Of a stretch of DNA of 64,000 nucleotides, positions 27,553 through 35,741 are shown piece by piece; within the stretch, counting starts at the first letter, position 1, and each line of letters begins with the position of its first letter. Origin of the DNA: Bacteroidota bacterium (GTDB taxonomy: Bacteria; Bacteroidota; Bacteroidia; AKYH767-A; OLB10). The DNA lies in NCBI GenBank assembly GCA_016699635.1, contig CP064983.1, positions 434,001 to 498,000 on the forward strand. The letters are read 5' to 3'. A program made the translations under genes and the position numbers. The notes below the pieces were generated by a model. It had not been told where the DNA came from, did no database searches, and was given only the letters and a program-made list of their open reading frames with translations.

Positions 27553-30500
27553 TTAGACAACCTTCCATCTGATTGTAAATAATATTTCTTCACTCGTGTT
27601 TTGTTTTAGTTTTTTTTCTGTTTCATTCAACAACTCTTCTTTTCGATTGTACACATCATTTTCACTTTGGTAAAGATTGAGCTGCATATCACTACGCTTT
27701 TTTTCGAGGTCTTTAATAATGCGTTGCTCAGCAACTTTCTGTGCCAGATTCAATAATTTTCGTGCTTCTGTTTTGCGCGATTTTATCTCTTTAGTAATCT
27801 CCATTAAATTACTGCGCAATGAATTAATCATATCATCTGCCCAGTTTTCCAACTTATCTACTTCTTCGTCAAAGAAACTGTGGTTACGTGTTTCGTTTTG
27901 GGCAATGTTTTCTACTTTCTGCCTGTAAAATATCTGGTTGAAAACACTTTGTGTTTCCGGGCTAATGGTTGCACCATCTGAGAGGTTAGCAACTTGAGCG
28001 GGGATAGAAAACAAACGCTGACATTCTTCCGCATCCAAAACATTTCCATTGTCATCTGTTGCAGCAAATAAAATATGGTCTTCAACTTCAAAGGTTGAAA
28101 TACTGAGTTCCTTAGCCTGCAACCATCCAGATTTACCTTTTAATGATTCAAGAATGGAAATAATTTTACCACAATTGGTGTAGTCAAAAACTAATTCCTG
28201 CATACCGAGTTCTGCGGTTTTGCATTTTGTAATTATTATTTGAGCGAGTGGATGCCCTGCACGATAAATATTAGCAAACTCCAGTAACTGCTCTGAAGGA
28301 GAAGATACTCTACCCTGTTGTTTTTCGTTCTCCTTTAGTTCACCAATATGCTTCTTACCAATTTTGTATGGGCCGGAATGAATATCAATATCTGGGAAAG
28401 GATTGCTGTTGAGAAAAAAGGAATTTTCTGAATGATTGAAAGTGGCATAAGGTTCAAGAAAATATTTTGAGAGATTCCATAACCAGTTTTCATATCTGTT
28501 AAGATATTCTCTACTTTGGTCTAAACTGATACGAAGCTTTTCATTCACCTCCTCATCAAAATTTTCCAAGAGTGTTTTGCGGGTAATATCTAACTGTGCT
28601 TCCATTCCGCCTTCCATATCAATCTGCAATTGGTCAAATGCGAATTGAATTTCTTCGGGTGTGCGGCAGGTTTGAAAAATTTTAAGTATGCGTTTTTCAA
28701 AATCAATACCACTTTCAACACTTCCCAATACTTCATCGCTTGCACCAAACACTCCCTCAAACAACATAAATTTTTCTGAAAGTAGTTGATACACTCTTTG
28801 GTCGGCAGCGTTTTCGGTGTTGAGGAAATTGACAACTACCACATCAAATTTTTGTCCGTAGCGATGGCATCGCCCAATGCGCTGTTCAATACGTTGCGGA
28901 TTCCAGGGCAAATCATAATTGACTACCAAGGAACAAAACTGCAGGTTGATACCTTCTGCTGCTGCCTCCGTAGCAATCATAATAGTTGCTTCCTCTCTGA
29001 AATAATCAACTATGGCTGCCCGTTTGTCGGATGTGCGTGAGCCGGTGATGCGGTCGGTGCCTTTGTATTTTTTTTGCCACTCCTGATAGATTACGTTGGA
29101 TTTAGTGTCGTTGTTACTTCCGTTAAACAAAACAACTTTGCCTTTATAAGCACCCTCTTCCAATATTTTTCTTAAATATTCCTGTGTGCGCGTGGACTCT
29201 GTAAAAATGATTGCTTTTTCATTTGCTCCTAACTCTTTAAGTTTTTCAAACCCCTTTTCCAATGCTGTAAAAAGTACATTACCTTTAGAGTTTACGAGAA
29301 TTGATTTTGCTAATTCTTTAAATTCTGTGAGTGCCTGAATTTCACTTTTAATTTCTTCTACTACTACGGGAGTATAAATTCTTTCCTCAATGGAAATAGT
29401 TTCATCCTCCTCATCCTCCCATTCATCCTTTTCTTCTTCAAAATGTTCGTAGTTGGGAATGATTATTTCTTCAAGCGGAAGAACAGGAGTATCCTGTTTT
29501 TGGATAACACCACCGAGTTTATCGGCTAAAGCCTGTAAAGTACCTGAGATGGCGAATGTTGATGATGCCAATAGTTTACGGAGGATTAAAGTCATCAACT
29601 GCCTTTGGCTTGGAGGCAGAGCATACAAGTTGGTGCGTTGCAAATAATCGGAAACAAGATTGTAAAGTTTTGTTTCATCAGGGTTAGGGGTAAAAGGTTC
29701 GGTGATGCAAATTCGGTTTGTATAGTTAACCCATTTGAGCACCTGTCTGCGTAAAGTTCTCTTGCAAAGAGGTTCTAATCTTTTTTTTAGTTCGTCAAAA
29801 TTACCTTCAGTAGTAAGTCGTGCGTATTGGGTTTTAAAACTTTTTACATCACCAAAAGCATAGTCATCAATGATGCTTACCAAGCCGTATAACTCCAGTA
29901 AAGAATTTTGAAGCGGTGTAGCTGTTAAAAGAATTTTAGGTTTGTCAAGCAAGGCAAGTTTAATAGCATTGCCAATTTTATTTGTTGGTTTGTAAACGTT
30001 ACGTAACCGATGGGCTTCATCAATTACAATTAAATCCCAATTGGTACGCTGCACATAAATGTCTTTGGTTTTTGCAAACTGGTAAGAGCAAATGACAATT
30101 TTTTCTTTCTGCTCAAAGGGATTAAAGTTTCCAGTTTTCAGTTCTTCGTTGAAGGATTTTGTTTCAAGAATCAGTGATGGGAGAAAAACTTTTCGGAAAT
30201 TTCCTGACTCCATTGCTTGCGAAGATTAGCCGGGGTGATGATTAAAATTTTGCGTTTGCGTTCTGCCCATTTCTGAGAGAGTAAAATGCCGGCCTCAATT
30301 GTTTTTCCTAAGCCAACTTCATCGGCAAGAATAGCCCCTTTTGACAGTGGGGATTTGAAAGCAAATAAGGCAGCCTCAACCTGATGCGGGTTAAGGTCAA
30401 CCTGTGCATCGGCAAGAGAAGCAGTGAACTTCTGTAAGCTATTTGATGAATAGCGTTTGGTGAGTTCATAAGCAAAGTATTTTGCATGGTATGGTGTTAA

Positions 30501-30560
30501 CTGCATCCAATCAATATTAATTGCCTCAAAAGTAGCAAATGAAGGGATGAGTGGCTTCAT
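27553..30560 (-). CDS. SNF2/RapA-type helicase of the restriction operon (frameshifted)
   Basis: About 1002 residues, first gene of the operon. ATG 30560 (MKPLIPSFATFEAINID) is preferred over 30665. The SNF2 core has ADEVGLGKTIEAG, VIDEAHRLRN, LTATPLQNS, IATEAAAEGINLQFC and motif VI EQRIGRCHRYGQ. The rest (about 500-1002) has no clear nuclease motif and ends in a long charged coiled coil. A missing T in the run at 30188-30192 splits ISEKFF from LPSLILETKS. SNF2 partners occur in DISARM and in some extended RM operons, where they probably translocate on DNA. Here the neighbours are type III Mod and Res. Confidence 0.88.
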
Positions 30561-30676
30561 ATTCCTTCTTTTTGGAGGGATTATCCCTTTTAGTTTGCAT
30601 TCCCTTAAATGACACTTTAAAAAAATGGTCATAAAAGGGAAGGGGATTTTGGGGAATAATGACACAGCTAATTAAT

Positions 30677-31624
30677 TTACTCATAGTCATTTTGGGTAAG
30701 GAAATTCCATTTTACTTTTAAGAGTTCAAGGAGCGATAACTTGATTTTATTGCATCCGAAATCGGACATCAACTTGTTGAACCTATACATGCGTTTTTTA
30801 TAGTTTTCGTTGTTTGTTTTTTTGAGGTTGCTCCAATAACGGGGATTGTTGCCGTCTTTAATTAAATCAATCTCAAATGTGCTGAAGTTTTCATTTTTGA
30901 TTTGAGGGTCAGAAATAAGGAGATGTCTTGCAAAGGCAAGAAGTATATTCCCCAATCTGACAAGGATGGCACTATTCAATAAATCTGTTAAAGTATAAAC
31001 GGGAATTTTTTTTGAATGCAGGAAATCCATTTTGCGAATTTTAATTTCAAAGCGAAGAAGGTTTTTACCTCCTCCCTGCTGCCGTCCCTTATCATAGAGT
31101 TTTAATTCGAACTGTGTAAACTTAAACTGGAGCATGTCACCTTTACCGTTAAAATCTTGTCTGTTTCCGGCTTTCCCTTTAAAGCTGACTATTGAATCAA
31201 GAAAAAATGCCACAGAAAAAGGCAACTCAATATTTACAGCAAATTCAAGATTGTGAATTGTTGTATTCTCAGGTTCAATACCAAAGAGTAATTTTAATTC
31301 ACTATAGACCTGCTTCAATTCAGAAATCACGAAATCATTATTGTTTTTGCCATTATGCGCGTATTGATGCAGGCTTCCATCAAAATGTAAATGTTTGTTG
31401 TTTACAATAGAAAATACCAATGATTTGTATTCTGCCACTGCATCATTGCGTTTAATGCTGTTTCTTCTCTTACGATATGTATTAGGCGCTAATTCACCTG
31501 TTTTTAAGCTGACCACACCATCAAAGCTCAATCTTTCGTTATTGAACAATTCATCGGTCGTTAGATTATGTATTTTGGTGTATACGTAATCTATCATCGA
31601 AAACATCAATTTGTACAAAGTCAA
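30677..31624 (-). CDS. Rep-like protein, possible replication initiator
   Basis: A 315-residue protein. It shows NLEFAVNIELPFS, FELKLYDKGRQQGG and NLLRFEIKIRKMDF, spaced as in RstA/pII-like and Rep_trans-like replication initiators, where LRFE-type strands are common. No strict catalytic Tyr/His signature can be assigned. Its place between the integrase side and the cargo suits an element-encoded replication or relaxation function. It starts ATG 31624, intact, upstream of the helicase gene by about 115 nt. Confidence 0.5.
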   Translation of the reverse strand: MTLYKLMFSMIDYVYTKIHNLTTDELFNNERLSFDGVVSLKTGELAPNTYRKRRNSIKRNDAVAEYKSLVFSIVNNKHLHFDGSLHQYAHNGKNNNDFVISELKQVYSELKLLFGIEPENTTIHNLEFAVNIELPFSVAFFLDSIVSFKGKAGNRQDFNGKGDMLQFKFTQFELKLYDKGRQQGGGKNLLRFEIKIRKMDFLHSKKIPVYTLTDLLNSAILVRLGNILLAFARHLLISDPQIKNENFSTFEIDLIKDGNNPRYWSNLKKTNNENYKKRMYRFNKLMSDFGCNKIKLSLLELLKVKWNFLTQNDYE

Positions 31625-31679
31625 ACAAAATGTTGTTCTGCGAAAACATCGGTAGTTGAGAAAACAACATGAGCGAGAA

Positions 31680-31961
31680 TTATTTCACAAAGGCTTTATT
31701 GTAGTGCCGAGCGATGAAGTCAGAAATATCTTTTTGCGTATAGTAGAGCTTAGAGCCCACCTGGGAAAAGCCAATCACCCCATCGGTGCGCCACTGCTGA
31801 AGTGTTCTGCGACTAACTTTTAAAATATCCAGAACATCGGCATTGTCAAAGATTATTTCTTCCGGCTTTTGTTTATAGCCAGAGGATACTTTTTCATTTA
31901 GTGAGTCAAGGCGCTCAACGAGTGTGTTGTACTCCTTTTCAGTGAATTGGAAATATGGCAT
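31680..31961 (-). CDS. Helix-turn-helix DNA-binding protein, excisionase-like
   Basis: A 93-residue protein with a winged-HTH (MerR/Xis type) pattern VLDILKVSRRTLQQWRTDGV followed by IGFSQVGSKLYYTQKDISDF. This architecture is standard for HTH_17 proteins of Bacteroidota integrative elements. It likely acts as directionality factor for the integrase or as a regulator of neighbouring genes. It is a complete ORF upstream of the Rep-like gene. Confidence 0.8.
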   Translation of the reverse strand: MPYFQFTEKEYNTLVERLDSLNEKVSSGYKQKPEEIIFDNADVLDILKVSRRTLQQWRTDGVIGFSQVGSKLYYTQKDISDFIARHYNKAFVK

Positions 31962-32036
31962 CGTCTTTTATTTTGATTAACGGTGCAATAATGCGCAGGT
32001 GGGAGCGAACCTATGCGGAGTACTGATAATTCCGCT

Positions 32037-32678
32037 TTATTCCGCCAAGGTAGTTTTATAATTTGCGTCAATGTAAACTTTATAACGCCTTACAAGAGAA
32101 TCAAAATCTTTGGAGCGGGCTAACTTTGAAGAAATTGGATGGTCAATCTTATCACAGATTAATTTCGTGAAGTGCAAAATGCGTTTTGGAAGAATATTCT
32201 TTTCAATGGCAGCTTCAACGACAGCTCGAATATGATATGCACCTTTACGGCCGAGTTTAGTTTTTCCGTTTGTTGTGATACCAACGTCTTCCAGCATTTT
32301 TAAAATAAAATCTGACTTTTCTTTGGGGATGGAATTGTCAAATATTTCGGGCTCTAATTCATTCTTTTGTTTTGGAATGATTTTGATTTTCTCTGCTTCC
32401 TTTATGCGGTCATTCAGAAAATGTTTAAACTGATATGCCGTGTAAAAGTCATAGGGATAGAGAAGCTTTTCCTTATCAATAACATTTTTAGGGAGTTTTT
32501 TCTCTCCTTTTTTTGTTTTGAGGGCAGGAAATTTAATATAGGGAATAGGCATTCCATTTTTTTCATTTTCGGCTATTGCCTCAATTATATTGTCATCTGT
32601 AAACTGTGATTCATATTGTTCTTTTGCCATCATGAAATGTAAACCAAAATCATCAAGGAGTACATTAAGTTTACCCAA
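32037..32678 (-). CDS. Element protein of unknown function, possible C-terminal fragment
   Basis: A 213-residue charged, helical protein with KLGRKGAYHIRAVVEAAIEK and a C-terminal Lys/Arg-rich segment. Upstream, between 32679 and 32820, coding-like peptide continues in two other frames (GYKTQNSFEDFTATNG, then ITEGSITQIEIVNTVENSP). The 354-codon gene at 32821-33885 and this one may therefore originally be one gene of about 615 codons, broken by three indels. The product is unknown. Its position beside the integrase is typical of accessory mobility genes. Confidence 0.5.
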   Translation of the reverse strand: MGKLNVLLDDFGLHFMMAKEQYESQFTDDNIIEAIAENEKNGMPIPYIKFPALKTKKGEKKLPKNVIDKEKLLYPYDFYTAYQFKHFLNDRIKEAEKIKIIPKQKNELEPEIFDNSIPKEKSDFILKMLEDVGITTNGKTKLGRKGAYHIRAVVEAAIEKNILPKRILHFTKLICDKIDHPISSKLARSKDFDSLVRRYKVYIDANYKTTLAE

Positions 32679-32820
32679 ATGAAAATTGTTGGTGAGTTTT
32701 CCACTGTATTGACAATTTCAATTTGTGTAATACTACCTTCCGTAATTCTATCAAAAAAATTCTTTACATTAATTCCGTTTGTGGCTGTAAAGTCTTCAAA
32801 AGAGTTTTGTGTTTTATAGC

Positions 32821-33885
32821 CTACCGTTGCCCCAATAATACCTTCCTGTAAATTTTCAAGCTCTTTTCGGCTTCTTTAACAAAAAGATTGTAGTGAGCTG
32901 TAAATTCTTTAAGTACAAACTTGGCATAACGTTCTTCGTCCTCATAAACTTTTTCTACAACATTAGGATACCAATAACAGGCCGCAAATTTCTTAATGAA
33001 CTGTTGTTCGCGGTATTCCGGATGAAAGCGTTTGAATTGAGCAATAGACAAAGTAAGGTACCGGTTAATCTCCTGATTATTCCAAGGCTCAAGTTTTGCA
33101 TAAAGCGAGTATATAAATTCAGAATAAAGAGAATGAGGGATAAATTTCTTGAAGTACTCTTTATCAAATTGAAATGTTTCCCATCTTTCAGAAAGTACAT
33201 GTTTATAGTTTACTCCTTCGATAATAAGGCGATTTTCAAGCTCTTCTGCAAGCAGTAATTCTTCTTCTTCCTGCGGTAAATAATTTCCCAGACTGTTGTA
33301 ATCTTTAACTATTTTCTCATGTGCTGAAGCAGTTGGGGTGTGCTGGTAATTAATTAGCCTTTGTTTAAGAAATACCAAATATTTTTGACCTGCATCAAAA
33401 TCAGCCTTTAAAAATTTGTCTTTAAGGTCAGTACCATTATTAATCCAGCTAATACTCGTTTTTTTGGTTTTTTCAATTTCACTTTCAATAAATTCTTTTT
33501 GTAGGTCAATGTCCTTAATGTTATCTAATTGTTCTATGAACCAATTGTAAATTCTTGGAAACTGGTCTGGTGCAGGGTCATATTTAGATTTTAAAATAAG
33601 GGCTTTTTTATTTAGGAATTCACCAATGAACCTTAATAATATGAATTTGTATTTTTTACTTTCTGTATTATCAGTTAGAATAGAATCTCTAAGGGCAATT
33701 ATTTCTTTCCTTGTTTCCTCTTCAAATTTTTTTTCATTAAAATTTGAGTCCTGCTTTTTGTGTGCCTTTACTGTCCGCACATACGAATTCTTAAAATCGT
33801 CAACTGTTTTCAGTTGTTTACCTTCTTTCTCTATGTAGTTCCAGTCTCTATTCATTAAACTTATCTTATTTGCTTTTAGAAACAC
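32821..33885 (-). CDS. Element protein of unknown function beside integrase
   Basis: A 354-residue helical, strongly charged protein. It starts MFLKANKISLMNRDWNYIEK (a later ATG at MNRDW is also plausible). No catalytic motif, signal peptide or membrane segment is visible. Coding-like sequence continues past its stop in another frame, so it may be the N-terminal half of a longer broken gene ending at 32037. It is separated from the integrase stop by a hairpin. Confidence 0.5.
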   Translation of the reverse strand: MFLKANKISLMNRDWNYIEKEGKQLKTVDDFKNSYVRTVKAHKKQDSNFNEKKFEEETRKEIIALRDSILTDNTESKKYKFILLRFIGEFLNKKALILKSKYDPAPDQFPRIYNWFIEQLDNIKDIDLQKEFIESEIEKTKKTSISWINNGTDLKDKFLKADFDAGQKYLVFLKQRLINYQHTPTASAHEKIVKDYNSLGNYLPQEEEELLLAEELENRLIIEGVNYKHVLSERWETFQFDKEYFKKFIPHSLYSEFIYSLYAKLEPWNNQEINRYLTLSIAQFKRFHPEYREQQFIKKFAACYWYPNVVEKVYEDEERYAKFVLKEFTAHYNLFVKEAEKSLKIYRKVLLGQR

Positions 33886-33906
33886 TAAAGTACTTATAAA
33901 TAAGGT

Positions 33907-33937
33907 AAGTCCCCACTCAAACTGAGCAGGGACTTTT
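33907..33937 (-). terminator. Hairpin after the integrase gene
   Basis: AAGTCCC and GGGACTT (7 bp, extendable with mismatch by GCTCA/TGAGT) flank a short loop just downstream of the integrase stop at 33947. The T tract on the minus strand is weak, so efficiency is uncertain. Confidence 0.45.
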
Positions 33938-33946
33938 GAATAATTA

Positions 33947-35150
33947 TTAACTGAAAGCCTTCATTGCCTTGTCTAACTCAGTATCTATAACTTTTGCATA
34001 AACCTGTGTTGTGACTAAACTGGCATGACCAAGTAACTTTGAAACATAAGGCAATGGAATACCCTTTATGAGCGCACGAGTGGCAAAAGTGTGACGGGCA
34101 GTGTGCATTGAAACTCGTTTTTCTATTCTAACCATCTGCGCTATTTCTTTCATATCATCATTTGCATAAGCTGTAGCGGAAGAAATACTGTTAAATAAAA
34201 AACGTGGCTCTGAATAGTCCAGATCATTTTTGAAAACAGGAAAAATAAAATGCTCCTGCTCTGTGTCATTTTTATAGTACTTCATAATGATGGCTTTTGC
34301 TTTAGGTGAAAGCAAAACAGAAACCACACTTCCGGTCTTTTTGGTTTTCATTACTATTCTTTCTCCATCGTAGTTTTTCCATTTCATCAATAGCAAATCT
34401 GAAATGCGAAAGCCTCCGCAGGTTGCTGAAAACACATACATATCACGGTGTAAGTCTTGCATAGAGTTTTCCTGCAATGGAGCAAGCTCAATCAACATTA
34501 ACTCATCCTCGTTCAGATAATCTTTGTTGACTTTTTCTGTTGTCAGCTTAAAGCGCTTGAATGGGTTTAAATCATCAGTAATCAATTCTTCATTGATGGC
34601 CAAATTTATTATGACACGCAATGTGCGGAAATTTGAACTAACAGTGTTGGTTTTGTTTTTCTTCACCTGTCTCATAAATCGTTCGTAATCTTTTAACCAG
34701 GAAACGGTGATTTGATTAAAGAGTAAATCTCTGTTGCCTACAAACTCTCTGATTTTTCCAATGATGGCTTTTGATTTCCGCAGGGTGCCAACTTTGTTGC
34801 CTGTCTCCAAATCTGCCAAATATTTATCGGCATACTTGTAAAAACTTTCAGGGGCCTTGCCCATAATTTGTTCCTTTATTTCATGAGGCAAAACACTTTT
34901 GTTTTCTGTCTCCATTTCAAGTGCCACTCCCTGAGCTTCTGAAACTTTTGTGGCTATGAAATTATTTAACCTCCCGGCATTGGGGTGGGATTTTAACCCT
35001 TTTATTTTCATCATCCAATAACTCATTGGTTAGGTAAATGCCCAACGCTATATACTTTGGCTTTCTGTTTTTGATGATTCTTAAATAGAGAGGATGCTCT
35101 CCGTTGCTGTTTTGTTTGTCTTGTCTGTGGATAATTTTTACTGAAACCAT
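33947..35150 (-). CDS. Tyrosine recombinase/integrase (frameshifted)
   Basis: About 401 residues after repair at an AAAA run near 34985-34995 that joins the N-terminal arm-binding part (MVSVKIIHRQDKQNSNGEHP) to KSHPNAGRLNN. It has a SAM-like core-binding domain (about 105-210) and a catalytic domain with the first Arg in ATCGGFRISDLLL, the H-x-x-R motif in SMHTARHTFATRAL, LLGHASLVTTQ and the nucleophile Tyr in VYAKVID. It is the Bacteroidota phage_int_SAM_5-type integrase. It lies 170 nt from the right att core with arm sites between, so it is surely the enzyme that placed the element in tRNA-Val. Confidence 0.93.
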
Positions 35151-35181
35151 AATTATTAATTTTAAATGTTTGAATTAACTG

Positions 35182-35217
35182 GGTAAAACATTGGGTAAAA
35201 CATTTACTGCTTTACCC
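35182..35217 (+). promoter_or_regulatory. Right integrase arm-site array
   Basis: Direct copies of GGTAAAACAT at 35182-35191 and 35194-35203 with an inverted CTTTACCC at 35210-35217 mirror the left array (11549-11588). The array lies between the integrase start and the att core and may also overlap its promoter. Confidence 0.6.
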
Positions 35218-35317
35218 TGCCCCTAAATACTTTCAGGTGCAAAGGTAAATCACGTAATTCATTGATATTCAAGCGTTAGAGCGCAAAGGAGTGCAGCAGA
35301 ACGAAAAAAGTTTAGAA

Positions 35318-35329
35318 CTGTTGCTCCCA
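35318..35329 (+). other. attR core
   Basis: CTGTTGCTCCCA, identical to the tRNA-Val 3' end at 11482-11493. It is followed directly by a terminator hairpin, exactly what the original chromosome should show after a tRNA gene, so this is the displaced native 3' end. Confidence 0.8.
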
Positions 35330-35331
35330 CG

Positions 35332-35355
35332 AAGTCCGCAAATGCGGACTTTTTT
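35332..35355 (+). terminator. Native tRNA-Val terminator, displaced by the element
   Basis: AAGTCCGC, an AAAT-type loop and GCGGACTT with a T6 tail begin 3 nt after the attR core. A second identical hairpin lies at 35606-35629. Confidence 0.75.
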
Positions 35356-35419
35356 ATTTATGTTCACTGTTTACGTTATCTATTCGCAATCACACAATGT
35401 CTTCTACAAAGGAATGACT
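35332..35419 (+). repeat. 88-bp direct repeat copy 1 (terminator plus GIY-YIG start)
   Basis: 86 of 88 positions match 35606-35693. The unit includes the terminator hairpin and the first 20 codons of the GIY-YIG gene. Confidence 0.85.
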
Positions 35420-35710
35420 GAAGATCTGGAACGAAGATTATTCCAACACAACAATGGACTACTTGGAAATTACACCAAAAATAAAGCTCCTTGGAGGTTG
35501 GTTTATTCTGAAACTTTTCTTTCTAAATCGGATGCGCTGAAAAGAGAAAAATATTTTAAAACCGGTGCCGGTAGAGACTTTCTCAAATCCAAGATCATTC
35601 TCACAAAGTCCGCAAATGCGGACTTTTTTATTTATGTTCACTGTTTACGTTATCTATTCACAATCTCACAATGTCTTCTACAAAGGAATGACTTCGAACA
35701 ACAACAATAA
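35360..35710 (+). CDS. GIY-YIG domain endonuclease-like protein
   Basis: A small GIY-YIG protein of the UPF0213/UvrC-N type. From ATG 35360 it reads MFTVYVIYSQSHNVFYKGMT, with the Tyr pair of the GIY-YIG motif (VYVIYS, FYKGMT), then RRLFQHNNGLLGNYTKNKAP, WRLVYSE and KREKYFKTGAGRDFLKSKI, the usual end of the family. The last about 34 residues are not family-like. They are translation of the second 88-bp repeat in another frame, so the native stop was probably lost at the duplication. The first codons come after the terminator, so its promoter is unclear. Confidence 0.8.
   Translation: MFTVYVIYSQSHNVFYKGMTEDLERRLFQHNNGLLGNYTKNKAPWRLVYSETFLSKSDALKREKYFKTGAGRDFLKSKIILTKSANADFFIYVHCLRYLFTISQCLLQRNDFEQQQ
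35606..35693 (+). repeat. 88-bp direct repeat copy 2
   Basis: The copy of 35332-35419 with two mismatches. It again contains the hairpin AAGTCCGC/GCGGACTT and a GIY-YIG start codon, 274 bp downstream of the first. Confidence 0.85.
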
Positions 35711-35741
35711 AAGGCTTATTTCTTACTTACCGACAGGCTGA
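35634..35741 (+). pseudogene. Truncated second GIY-YIG gene
   Basis: From the ATG in the second repeat copy the frame reads MFTVYVIYSQSHNVFYKGMT and then leaves the family after residue 20, ending at TGA 35739-35741. It is the head of a second GIY-YIG gene whose body is gone, probably by recombination between tandem copies, and it now overlaps the 3' end of the kinase gene on the other strand. Confidence 0.65.

Larger units (their letters stand above)
11482..35329. mobile_element. Integrative element in tRNA-Val with phage-head genes and a defence operon
   Basis: A 23.8 kb element bounded by the 12-bp tRNA-derived direct repeat. It carries an integrase (33947-35150) at the right end, an excisionase-like HTH gene, a Rep-like gene, a Mu-like terminase/portal/protease/capsid module, about 1.5 kb of non-coding DNA, a peptidase gene pair and a six-gene restriction plus TAC operon. 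Matching GGTAAAACAT arrays lie just inside both ends. No relaxase or conjugation genes, tail genes or lysis genes are recognisable. It may be a prophage remnant, a phage satellite or a phage-derived defence island. Confidence 0.8.

Noticed and set aside
23090..30560. Classification as DISARM or BREX
   Set aside because: No DrmA/B/C, PglZ, BrxL or PglX-like genes are present; the methyltransferase and nuclease are type III Mod and Res.
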